Assembly (NCBI GenBank): GCA_010015675.1
Contig: ML976993.1
Span: 821,264-840,554 of the forward strand
Direction of reading: 5' to 3'
Length of the DNA stretch: 19,291 nucleotides
Source: Byssothecium circinans
Lineage: Eukaryota; Ascomycota; Dothideomycetes; Pleosporales; Massarinaceae
Shown piece by piece: positions 1 to 9,477 of the stretch. The position numbers were made by a program, and so were the translations under genes. The notes beneath the pieces were generated by a model that was not told the origin of the DNA, searched no databases, and saw only the letters and a list, made by a program, of their open reading frames with translations. Numbering within the stretch: the first letter of the stretch is position 1; each line of letters starts with the position of its first letter.

Positions 1-522
1 ATACGTTATAAAATTTAACATAATTTTTAATTTATTAAAATTACTAAATTCTATGTGTTTTCTATACTGCCTGTACTAAAAACTAACAGCTCTTAGCAAA
101 AGGACCGTTGAGCCTAGTAGCACTACCGAGCGAAGCGAGGTAGGATCGAGTCTCAACCCCTCCAAACACACAACCGCAGACTCATTCCAGCACACACGCC
201 CAGCTGCCTCCCCATTGTTGCTCAACACATTCGACCTGCCTTTGCCTGCTTGCGCCACTGTGACTTGCTCTCTCGGCAATCATTCAGCCGTCGCAAGCGC
301 CAAAGCCCCGACCCTACATTTGCCGGACGCAACACGATCGCGAACGGCAACGTCAGTCGCCCGCTGTCCCTCCTCTCCCATCGACATAGCAGGACCGTCT
401 AGAAGTCTTTTGGGACTCGCTCGACATCCGGCCAACGCATCCGGCGTTGCTCAAGTTCAACCATCGCAAGTAGGCTGCGGTATCGCCCGACGTTGGATCC
501 GACCACATCTCCAGCACCCAAG
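1..522 (+). promoter_or_regulatory. AT-rich left edge and upstream region of the DPP III gene
   Basis: The first 60 bases are almost pure A and T. From about 140 the base composition becomes mixed and pyrimidine-rich, as in fungal promoters and 5' leaders. No ATG occurs between the one at 53 and the DPP III start at 523, so the leader is free of upstream ATG codons. An open stretch on the plus strand (215-556) lacks an ATG and matches nothing I know, so I treat it as non-coding. Confidence 0.4.
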
Positions 523-2954
523 ATGCCTGTTCCTCGACCTCCTATCCATAATTTAGGTATCTCGAAAACTTTTAACAGCCTGTCTTTGAAAGAGAAGCAT
601 TATGCCCATCATATGGCACGGTATGTGCTCGCCAGAGGAACAAGGGAGCGGGGCTGAGCTAACTCTTCGGTGAATGCAAGGGCAGCATGGCATGGAGCTA
701 GGATCATTCTTCGTCAGGTATCGCCGGAGTCAATCGATATCTTCGACTTTATTCTCGAGCTCTACCGGAGTTGCTCGGGTGACTGGGATGTGCTTGTTGC
801 TGAAGGATGCATCAGTCAAGAGGACTGCGATGCGTTTTTGGACTATGCAGCGGCATTTCTATCAAACATAGGGAATTACTATGTACGTGACGTTCTATCT
901 TGGCAGTCTGTAGCATCTGAGATTTCGCGCAGGGCTCCGGCGATCAGAAATTCCTGCCATCAGTTTCTTCTGCCGCACTGGCGAAGCTGTCGAAGAAGTC
1001 GCCCAAGCTCGAAGCCCTTTATGAAGGGATTTCTAACGCGATAGTAACCGTGCCGCCCTACGGGCTAGGGTTCCCAAGCGATACAGCACAGAGCGCGTAC
1101 TACCCGGGAGACTCCATAATTACCCAAAATGAAATAGCAGCGATCTCTCATTTGTTAGAAGAACACTCGATTTTTCCCGAGAACACTCGGATTCAAAAGG
1201 TGTTCAGCCCCGAGGCGCATACATTCGTGGTCTTACAAGCATCTATCGAGCAAGATACCGAATCGGTTGTACTCGAACTACCTGCTCTCGGCGCCACCAT
1301 AAAAGTCAAACGCGGTGATCATTCCGAAGAGCTGGTAAAGATCTGCGCTTCTTTATGTGAAGCGAAGAAATACGCAGCCAACGAGAAGCAGGAGCTTTTC
1401 TTGTCTCAATACATCGAAAGCTTCAGAACAGGTGATTTGGAAGTATATCGTAATTCGCAACGCACTTGGATTACGGACAGGAGCCCTCGGGTTGAAACCA
1501 TATTCGGATTCGTGGAACCATATAGAGATCCGTATGGCATTCGCGCGGAGTTCGAAGGTTTGGTGGCAATCAAGAATCTTGAGGAGACAAGGACATTAAT
1601 GAAGCTTGTCGAGAATTCGAGTATTTTCATCAAGAGGCTTCCTTGGGCTGGAGGTGATGAGAATGATGGTAAAGGACCGTTCGAAAAAGCCCTTTTCGAG
1701 CCGCCGGATTTTACGAGCATTCACTGTACGTCAGAAAGGCCAAAATTTTGAGTTCATTGACCAATGTGCAGCTCTCGCATATTGCTCGAGCATCATCTTT
1801 CCAGGAATAAACTTGCCGAACGTATGTGCATAAGTTCTATACATCAGCTAAATACTAAACAGTTGCATAGTATAATGATATCCGCGACGAATGCGGCTTC
1901 AAGAACGTTATTATAGCAAATCGCATGAGCGCCGAAGGCAACAAAGCACATCGAAACCCCTTCATCGACCCCGCCGAACTCGACTCTTTCCAAAGAGCAA
2001 AGTACCCCGCCTATTACTGGTGGGTCGTTCTTCACGAGCTCCTCGGCCATGGCACCGGAAGAATGATGATCGAAGAGTCGCAAGGCAAGTTCAATTTCGA
2101 CATCAACAATCCACCAATAAGCCCTTTATCTGGTAAGGCAATCACTACTTGGTACAAGCCAGGACAGACATGGACGGGGCAATTCGGTGATTTGGCTACG
2201 ACTGTGGATGAGTGTAGAGCGGAGCTTGTGGGCGCTTATCTTATGGATGATGTGGACTTGCTTAAGTTATTTGGGTATGATGAGAGTTCTGAGATTACGG
2301 CCGCAGATTGTAGGTATATGAGATGACACGAAAAGATTTTTACTAACAGCTTTTCAGTAACATATAATACATATATGCAGCTCGGAACAGATGGGCTTCG
2401 TGGACTGGCGAATTTCAACGCTGAACATGGGGTAAGCCATCCATCTCCTCCAATAGATCTGCTTGATCAAGCGTACTAATGTCTCCGTTCTAGAAATGGG
2501 GCCAGGCTCATAGTCGAGTAAGAGATGCCCCTATGACCGCCTCCCGAGCCGTGACTGACAGTTACAGGCTCACTTCGCGATTCTGAAATGCCTTCTGACC
2601 GACAGCAATGGCTGCGTCACTGTAGACTATGACGCGCCAAGCAAGAACCTCCGTGTACATGTTAATCGATCAAAGATCGTCTCGTATGGCAAGCCGGCGC
2701 TTGGTCGCATGTTGCTACGCTTGCACACATACCGCTGCACTGCAGATGTCCAATCATGTCGCGATTACTACGAAGAGCTTACACGGGTGCATGCCGAGTA
2801 CCTTGAGTGGCGGGAGATCGTTCTAGCGAAGCAGGAGCCGAAATGGTTGTTCGTCCAGGCGAACACCTTCCTTCGTGGCGACGAAGTCGTCTTGAAGGAG
2901 TATGCAGCGACGGCGAAAGGCGTGATTGAAAGCTGGGCTGAGCGACAAGTTTGA
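523..2954 (+). CDS. Dipeptidyl peptidase III (zinc metallopeptidase, family M49), eight exons
   Basis: DPP III is a cytosolic zinc exopeptidase that removes dipeptides from the N-terminus of short peptides. I join exons 523-620, 681-882, 933-1725, 1772-1821, 1871-2309, 2358-2431, 2494-2517 and 2568-2954. This gives 688 residues, normal for the family. All introns are GT-AG and 46-62 bases long; intron 5 contains a perfect TACTAAC branch site at 2341. The zinc motif HELLGH is at residues 436-441 (2033-2050), and the second zinc-site motif DECRAE, equivalent to the family EECRAE, is at residues 494-499. Other family blocks visible are RAAWHG, GNYYGSGDQKF, FPGINLPNYNDIR, WGQAHSRAHFAIL and SYGKPALGRML. 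The start is the first ATG after a long ATG-free leader, with a good CCAAG context. I see no stop or frameshift, so the gene looks functional. It converges on the next gene, with 7 bases between the stop codons. Confidence 0.93.
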
Positions 2955-2961
2955 GCGAAAT

Positions 2962-4275
2962 TCAGGACTGATTTGTCTGAAGACTGATTTGTACGATCTG
3001 GAGAATGACTTGCATGAAAGCAAGGATGATGCCGATTCCACCAATGATCAGGACGGCCCAGAAGGTAAACCAAGATGCTGAATCTCTTCTGTCGTTCCAC
3101 AGTTCTTTCCAGGTTCTTGGGCGTTTCGTGGAGAAATGGTGTGCGAGTACTGCCAATCTGCTTCGCAAGATGGGAAAGTTTTTACTTAGGCCGTAGGAAT
3201 TGAGCTCTCGTGGGTTCATTGCGAAGTTGCTTTGTTTTCTGCTGCACAGTTCCGACAGACCGCGGTCCTCACATCCTTCAGGCAAGTCTTCAAACGGGTT
3301 CAACGAGCGAAACAGCCGCCTAGACGCCTTGTTCTGTCCGAAGAGCAGGCGATAAGAGAGTATGGTTTCTTGAAGTAGGTCGTTGACATCCTCATGGGTT
3401 GCCCAGTACGATGCAGCGATAGGCGGTGCTGCACAAGAATGAAGTGTTGGCTTGGTGTGGTCCTTCTGGCTAAGCAGATTAATTGCGCAGAAAGTGGGGA
3501 AACGGAAGAGGTAGAGAGTGCTCGAATTAGCGTCAAACTCGAGGTGACATGCTAGACTATCAGTCCATTTGATGTGAATGCCACCAGCACTGTTAAGAAG
3601 ATGCGCGTTCAGTGACTCTGGCGATACTACTTTCGTTGTCTCCAAAGCCCGCTTGTCGTCATCTGAAGCCGACGTGCTGAAGTTGTAACATGGCAACAGA
3701 GCGCCAAATCCCATGAGGAACTCATGCAAAGCCTTCCTCGACGCGTTTTGGTCTTGCCGCAGGTCCATGTAGGCATACCCACGATATTCATCGGTCTCGT
3801 CGACGATGGCCAGTTGAGTTGGAATGCAGGAACCCATATCCGGCTTGTACAACATTGTTTGCCATCCGATTATCGCGAAGACGAGGTTTCTAGCATGGCT
3901 TAGAGCCTCAATGTCATCTTCCATCTTTTTCAATTTCTTATCGAAGAGGTGAGTGACGATAGTGTCGATGCTGGAGTCGCTCATTGAGGCTTGAATCCAT
4001 ACTTCGTGCCATACGGTGATGAAAGCCATCATTGGGATATCATTCCGTTCCGCTTCAGCTCCTTGAATGATGGAGTAGAGCTCTCGGGGCTGCGACTCCA
4101 TCTGGTAACGGACCCAAGTGTCGTACCAATGGGCATCATATGGACAGCTTCCAGAAGGATCGTCAAGTACGGCAACTGGCTTGATAACGAAGCCTTGGGC
4201 GACTTTCAACTCTAAAGCTATGGTTGCGTGAGCGCAAACGGTCAAGCCTGTCGCATAGCTCACCTGTCGAGGCAT
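2962..4275 (-). CDS. Fungal protein of unknown function with a C-terminal membrane anchor
   Basis: This intronless frame encodes 437 residues. The bulk is soluble and mixed alpha/beta in composition. One strongly hydrophobic segment near the end (about residues 403-428, beginning SWFTFWAVLIIGGIG) is followed by a short polar tail, so the protein is probably tail-anchored in a membrane. I recognise the general pattern as a large, unnamed family common in filamentous ascomycetes. Recurring features are an internal HEFLMGFGALLP block, an IKWTDSLACHLEF block and a C-terminal RDSASWFTFWAV block. No enzymatic motif is visible. The ATG at 4275 is the first in frame. Twenty-one open codons precede it back to a TAA, so a further 5' exon cannot be excluded. 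No damage is seen. It is convergent with DPP III and divergent from the NLR pseudogene. Confidence 0.75.
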   Translation of the reverse strand: MPRQVSYATGLTVCAHATIALELKVAQGFVIKPVAVLDDPSGSCPYDAHWYDTWVRYQMESQPRELYSIIQGAEAERNDIPMMAFITVWHEVWIQASMSDSSIDTIVTHLFDKKLKKMEDDIEALSHARNLVFAIIGWQTMLYKPDMGSCIPTQLAIVDETDEYRGYAYMDLRQDQNASRKALHEFLMGFGALLPCYNFSTSASDDDKRALETTKVVSPESLNAHLLNSAGGIHIKWTDSLACHLEFDANSSTLYLFRFPTFCAINLLSQKDHTKPTLHSCAAPPIAASYWATHEDVNDLLQETILSYRLLFGQNKASRRLFRSLNPFEDLPEGCEDRGLSELCSRKQSNFAMNPRELNSYGLSKNFPILRSRLAVLAHHFSTKRPRTWKELWNDRRDSASWFTFWAVLIIGGIGIILAFMQVILQIVQISLQTNQS

Positions 4276-4705
4276 CCCTCCTGAGATGGTGCGTTTGCCA
4301 CAAACGAAGTCGCGTGGATACGCATTTGATAATTCCGCTTAGCCCAGTCCGCTGTTTCGTCTCCTCTAGTCGCGCCATATTCGTCGTATGGAAGCATGGG
4401 GGTCGATCATCTAGAAGATAGATTAGCAGCGGTTCTAGTTTTATACCTCCGAACTTCCTAGCTTGCCCGACCTCATCAACGGCGTTACGATACTGCATTA
4501 AGGGATAAGCGCCCAAGCTTACGGTTTCAAGTTAGACGATGCAGGAGTAATATGATTTGAAAACTAAATGTACAGCGCTTAGCCGCCCGCAGCTGAGGTC
4601 GCTTAGCGGGAGTGGGGGGGAACTTGATACCCGCTAACCTGACGCTGCCTTGCCCCTCTTCCTCTTGCTGTCGCTACACTCTGGCTATTCCCGTCAAAAT
4701 TCGCC
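4276..4705. promoter_or_regulatory. Divergent intergenic region
   Basis: This spacer separates the minus-strand membrane-protein gene from the NLR-type pseudogene. It has no coding frame I trust. A pyrimidine-rich run at about 4647-4675 (CTTGCCCCTCTTCCTCTTGC) lies just before the ATG at 4706, as is usual for a fungal 5' leader reading rightward. A run of seven G residues occurs near 4612-4618. No clear TATA box is seen on either strand. Confidence 0.3.
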
Positions 4706-7700
4706 ATGAGCGCTAAATCACGCAAGTATGAGACGTTTCACGTAGAATATAAGCGCAGAATATTTATAATTAGACAGAGAATAAAGAACTGTAAGCCCTC
4801 TATGGCATCATGCACTTAAGTAATATTAAGAGGAGCTTAACCAAAACGACGACTACTAGTCTGTCCTCAAGATTGCGTCGCTTGATGATCTCCTAAATCA
4901 TACAAAAATGATCAAGAAGATGCTGCCCCAGGATCGGAATGCCCTTGGCTCCTTGCAGCGCCTTGGTCCGACGTTGAAGTTCGTAGATGACTTCTTGGCC
5001 GTAATCATGGTTTGTTTTGGGGCCAATGCTAAACTAACAGCCTTCGTGTAGGGCAGTATACGCCTAATGTTAACCTTAGCGTCGTCTGCTAGTGATACCC
5101 TTAAGGATGTTCTTAATATGCTTGAAGAGCTGAGCCTTATACTACTAAGACTCAGGGCTTATGAGACAAGTCTTGAAATGGACTTAGCGCTCAAAGCTGC
5201 TCTTATTAACGTTTACACTGAAGTCATATACTTTTATGCACGTTACATTTACTTCTTCTAATTACACCCTCCCGTGCTACTACGACATGGTGCATGGGAG
5301 GGTTTTCGCAATGATTTCACTCGCACGCTTTAACGTATCTGAAGGCTCTCTGCAACGGTCGAGACTAAAGCGGATTTTGTTCGCATGAAACGCGAGCGCG
5401 GGAAGTACGATAAAGTTCTGGGGCTAGTAGAGAAGTTTAAGGAGACCAAATTTAAAGATAATAAGCTAAAGTAATATCATTACATCCTTTCTACGCTTAG
5501 TCCTAGGTTCTAGGGCAGGGAAGATGCTCTGAAGGCTCTTTAAGAAGCGCTGTTACTAGAGAAAAAGCCCTAACAGCTCAAGACTTTCGCACTCTACGGC
5601 ATAGGAGGTGTTGGGAAGACCTAGATTACTTTATAATACGCTAATTAATATTAAGTATCGTATTAGGCTATTCTTTAGGTTACTGCTAACAACGTCATCA
5701 ATATGGGACAGAGCTTTCGCGAGATCGCAAAGTTACTCACGTTATCCCAAACTAAGCATGAAATGCAGGACACGCAAGGGTACATGTTAAAGGTCAAGAA
5801 CTAGCTTACTAAAACCTGTAGGTGCCGCTACCTCTTATATTAGAATTAAACCATGAATCCACTAGAAAAGTCTCTAAGAAATTAATAGCATGACTAATAA
5901 GGAATCAGCTGATCCTTAGATGCTTATTTTTAACAACGCAGATAATCTTAAAGTACTCTAGCACGCCTAGCCTATAAATGGCAAAGGATTAGTACTAATA
6001 ACCACGCGAGATGTAAATGCAGTGCACAGTCCTACTTTAAAAGGCTTTCACGTTTAACCATTTAACGTTATAGATGGTTCTAAAGTGTTACTTAACTTAG
6101 TAGGCTACGATTATACCTTAGCGATGAACTATGAAAAAGCTATCAAGATTACTAAATCTCTTAGAGGCCTTCCGTTGGCTCTCACTCAAATTGGAGGCTT
6201 CATCGTGCAGTGAAAGCTATCTCTTTGAAACTTCCTTCCATTATATGAGCGCAACGCATTCAAAATCAACGCTTGCAAGACTGGTATAAGCGATTACGAG
6301 CATACCTTAAGTATGGTATGGGAGATGTCCATAAAGAGGCTTAAAGGAGATGCTTATACCCTATTTAACATGCTACCGTACTTTTAACTAGATTGCATAG
6401 ATAAAATGATTTTATTTTAGGGTTTAAGATCTCTTCATAAGCCTGCTTATGAGTTTCTTCAAGATGATATAGAGTAAGCCAAAGCCATCTTCTAGCCTGT
6501 AATTAGATCTAACATATCCCCCTAGTTTAGGAGATGTAGAAGAAGTTCTGCTAAGGACTAGTCTTATAGATAAGAATGCAGAGGATACTACTCTATCCAT
6601 CTATCACCTTATATAAGTAGCCATTCTTCGTAAGTAGTCTCTAGATATCTAGAAGAAAACTTTTAACATTATTGTCCATATCCTAAGCTGGGCTTTTCCT
6701 GATACGTGGAGTAAGGATGTTAGTCACCAGTTTTAGTCATGGGTAAATTGTGAAAAGTGCCTTCCGCATGTTAATCATCTAGTGGCCCAACGCAGAAGGC
6801 ATAAGATAGGCCTTGCTTATCCTTAGGGATACGGCGAATTGCTTCTGCAATGCAGTTGGTAAGCGCCTAAAATGTTATAACTGCAGTGTTTGCCATGCTG
6901 ATTTTCTAAGGTACCTCTATGAACGGGAATATTATGATATCACCAAATCTTTGATTAATGCAGCTCTAGAGACCTTTGAAGATAAGAGCACTTTATCCTA
7001 TGCTAGTGCGGTTGACTTGTCTAGGCTCCTTAACCTAGATATAAACAATCCAGACAAAGCGCTGATACTATTTAAAGAGGCGTATGTAATCCGCAAAAAG
7101 CGATTAGAACTGATAGATGGGATGATTGCATTAAGTCTTAACAACATAGCGCTCGCGTACACTGAAATGGGTGAACTTGACAAGGCCTACGCGGCGCACG
7201 AGGAAGCCATTAGTATCCAACTCTGTATGAACAGTGATAGGGTTGGTAACTCTTACAGCAATCTGTCCAGCTTACTCTTAAGAATAAACAAGCCTGACAA
7301 AGCAGAGGAAATGCTTAAGTAGTGCCCATCGCTTAAAGACTTCATAGATGAGACGTTCATTAAGACTGGGAATCCACGTTTCTTAGGGGATATAGTCCTT
7401 CTTTCTCGTATACGGGTTCAGCAAGGCAGACTTAATGAGGCTCTTCGTCTTGCGTTGAAAGCTCTAGCTTTTTAGTAGAGGTTGCTGGGAAACCGCCTGA
7501 AGACGTGTGATTCGTTATACGACGTAGCATCTCTGCTACACAAGCACGGTAACGCTGCTTCCACTATGTAAGTAGATATTACCTAACTGTGATACTTAAT
7601 AATCACTGATATTTTCTTGTGACAGTGAGCTACTAGGTTAATTGATGGATATTGCGGGCGCTATACCTGAAGGCAAGGGTCAGCTTACCTAAGCTTATTT

Positions 7701-7860
7701 CAAGCTTGCTGTTCTCCAGGAGGAAAGAGGGAGACATGGAGAAAGTCATACCTACAAAGAGATAGCAGAAAGTTTGATGGCTGAGTTGAAACCAGGAGCT
7801 GAGGGGGCGCCATTTATTAAGGAAGAGTTCATGAAACTATGTGTGTGGATGTTGTGGTAA
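4706..7860 (+). pseudogene. RIP-inactivated NLR-type gene (N-terminal helical domain, NB-ARC, TPR)
   Basis: The conceptual product is a fungal STAND/NLR protein of the kind linked to non-self recognition. The N-terminal helical domain, resembling the region that precedes NTPase domains in many fungal NLRs, spans about 4869-5400. The Walker A motif GIGGVGKT is at 5598-5621. A Walker B-like LLIF/MLIFNNAD block lies at about 5918-5945, LITTRD at about 6000, and GLPLA at 6166-6180. TPR repeats follow from about 6911 to 7566, and the last exon ends at TAA 7858. Well-formed introns sit at 6859-6910 and 7568-7625. A frame change near 5818-5878 could be a third intron or an indel. One single-base change falls in the C run at 6518-6522. 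More than thirty in-frame stops interrupt it, nearly all TAA or TAG where Gln or Trp is expected. That is what C-to-T change at CpA on either strand produces, so RIP is the likely cause. The start is uncertain: the ATG at 4706 is out of phase with the frame that begins near 4848. Confidence 0.85.
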
Positions 7861-8323
7861 TAAAATAGCGACCTCTAAGCCCTTCAGAATTGCATTGAAG
7901 AGCGCTGGAGTTGAGCAAAAAAGGCAAAGAGAAAACAATCAGCGTGGTACTGGTCTGGGCCTATCTCACTCCTAGAGTTCCTACGAAGCAAAGGCCAAGG
8001 GTATATAGATAGCTTTCCAAATGCCGACCCTGATCTAGCCCAATAAAATCACCGCCTAGCAGGAAGCATCCAGCCGCAACTGTGCACATCGGCCTTGCGT
8101 AAATTGGTTTCAAACCTCACCCCCCTAGTGCAAGATTGGTGGGTCCCAAGTAGTACCTAGTTAAGGCAGACTTCATTAAGGTGACGCTGGCAACGGACGC
8201 GGAAAGCGGGAAAGTAAGTAAATCGGCAATAGAGTAGAGGTATGCATGATGCGCTAGCACCGAAAGCCTCGATCCAGCGGACAGCACGCGTACCTCTGTC
8301 CCCGACTAGAACGGGTAGCTTAA
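7861..8323. other. Gene-free stretch after the NLR pseudogene
   Basis: I see no convincing coding frame, RNA gene or repeat here. Stops are frequent in all frames. The first part may be 3' flank of the NLR gene. A short homopolymer-rich ACCCCCCTAG stretch lies near 8118. Confidence 0.4.
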
Positions 8324-8533
8324 TCATATGCGCCTTGTACCATCCTTCGAATTCTTCTCCTTTTTGATCTGTTTCATGTGCTTTCTGACTGTCTTCAATG
8401 CTTTTCTCTCCTCTGCATTGGTTAACTTGTTCAGCTCCTCCTTTTGCTCTATTTGATAGTCTCTATCTTCGTCCCTGTGCTTACAGTACTTTATAATGCA
8501 ATAAAGTAGAAGTCCAGCGCAACAATACCAAGA
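8324..8533 (-). pseudogene. Possible exon remnant: membrane helix plus charged helix
   Basis: On the minus strand, 69 codons stay open between a TAA at 8534-8536 and the TGA at 8324-8326. They contain no ATG near the start, so this could only be a 3' exon or a remnant. The conceptual peptide begins with a cysteine- and leucine-rich hydrophobic run (CCAGLLLYCIIKYC). A strongly charged, probably helical Glu/Lys/Arg segment follows (QIEQKEELNKL, KHMKQIKKEKN). This order, helix in the membrane then charged coil, looks less random than a chance frame. I know no homologue and cannot find the missing 5' part, so this is weak. Confidence 0.25.
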
Positions 8534-8916
8534 TTAATAGTTGAGATCAGTATCTACAAGGGGGTATGAATTCTTAACGTCGCTGCTACCGGTCTGTCGT
8601 CCTTTCCTGGACGAGATATTAGCGCGGTCACGTGAGCGCGATCACCGCCCTTTCCTTACCTGCAGCCTTAGATGCGATACAACCTTCTACATCCCACCTC
8701 ATTGACTTCACTACAACACTGCAACTCGGTTTCATTCTCCAGCCCGTCTCTCTCTCTGCGGTCAAACCCAGAAACCGTGCCTCTTCTTTTACTTCGCTTG
8801 CTATCCCCATCGCCACCTTCTTTACTACGAGAGCGTCTTTTCACTCACCACTTCTTGCTAGGCGCTACTAGAGAGCACCTCTTAATTCATACTCTCTATT
8901 ACGGTGGTCCCGGACT
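8534..8916 (+). promoter_or_regulatory. Upstream region of the gene at 8917
   Basis: A palindromic CACGTG E-box lies within GGTCACGTGAGC near 8625-8636. It is followed by a long pyrimidine-rich leader (about 8640-8870, including CTCTCTCTCTGCGG), typical of fungal promoters and 5' UTRs. The leader contains small open frames on both strands that I regard as chance. Confidence 0.4.
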
Positions 8917-9046
8917 ATGGCCAACAACAACAACACCAACCTTCCGGACGGTCAGCCTGGCGAAGCCAACGACGAGAAGCTCTACTACCGCGTTGGCCCG
9001 CATGGGAGCAAGCCCAGTGACGCTACATCCAAGCCCTATTCTAGAA

Positions 9047-9092
9047 GTGAGTGACTTCATTTGGTTAACGGTGAGTTGAGCTTACTATATAG
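9047..9092 (+). other. Intron 1 of the 8917 gene, sharing its 3' end with intron 2
   Basis: This is a 46-base GTGAGT...TATAG intron. The 25 bases at 9070-9094, covering its 3' half and the first two exon bases, match 9455-9479 with a single mismatch (G or T at the sixth base). Chance similarity this long is unlikely, so the two introns probably derive from one another or from a common mobile sequence. Confidence 0.55.
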
Positions 9093-9428
9093 AATACATT
9101 TCGCATGCGGCAATGGAATTTGCCACACTCGGTCGCGGCCTAGTTGTCGACTCCCCATTCTCGTCTTTCACCGACTTAAGAAGAAAACTAAGACTACAAC
9201 GCTCTGGGTTTTGGTACGGTTTATGCTGCCACTCCAGCGGTGAAAGCGTCCTGTTGTCAATGATTGAGAAGGATGTTCTTAATCACGCTACGAACAACTT
9301 ACTGCGACAACGACCAGAACTCTTGTCCATGCCGCTAACTGACGTTAGAACGGCGCCTGTTGTTTTACCTCACCAACGAGCTACCAGGTCCCTCGAGTAG
9401 CAGCCTTCCTCAAACGAAGAGCGGAGGA

Positions 9429-9477
9429 GTAAGTCTAATTGTTCGGTATTCAAGGGTGATTTGAGCTTACTATATAG
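9429..9477 (+). other. Intron 2 of the 8917 gene, sharing its 3' end with intron 1
   Basis: This is a 49-base GTAAGT...TATAG intron. Its 3' half, GAGCTTACTATATAG, repeats that of intron 1, while the 5' halves share little beyond the donor. It joins the frame of the preceding exon to the downstream block reading TSHAFSGPFPFEAV in correct phase, which supports it as a real intron. Confidence 0.55.

Noticed and set aside
215..556. Plus-strand open frame of 113 codons at the left
   Set aside because: It has no ATG start, no recognisable motif, and overlaps the DPP III start in another frame.
5010..5040. Apparent short intron (GTTTGT to AACAG) in the NLR pseudogene
   Set aside because: The frame reads through it with family-like residues on both sides, and 31 bases is too short for a fungal intron.
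8628..9079. Overlapping small open frames on both strands before the 8917 gene
   Set aside because: Composition is that of a pyrimidine-rich leader and the frames contradict each other.
9061..9243. Separate 60-codon frame with a Lys/Thr-rich stretch
   Set aside because: It is out of phase with the exon chain of the 8917 gene, which explains the same bases better.
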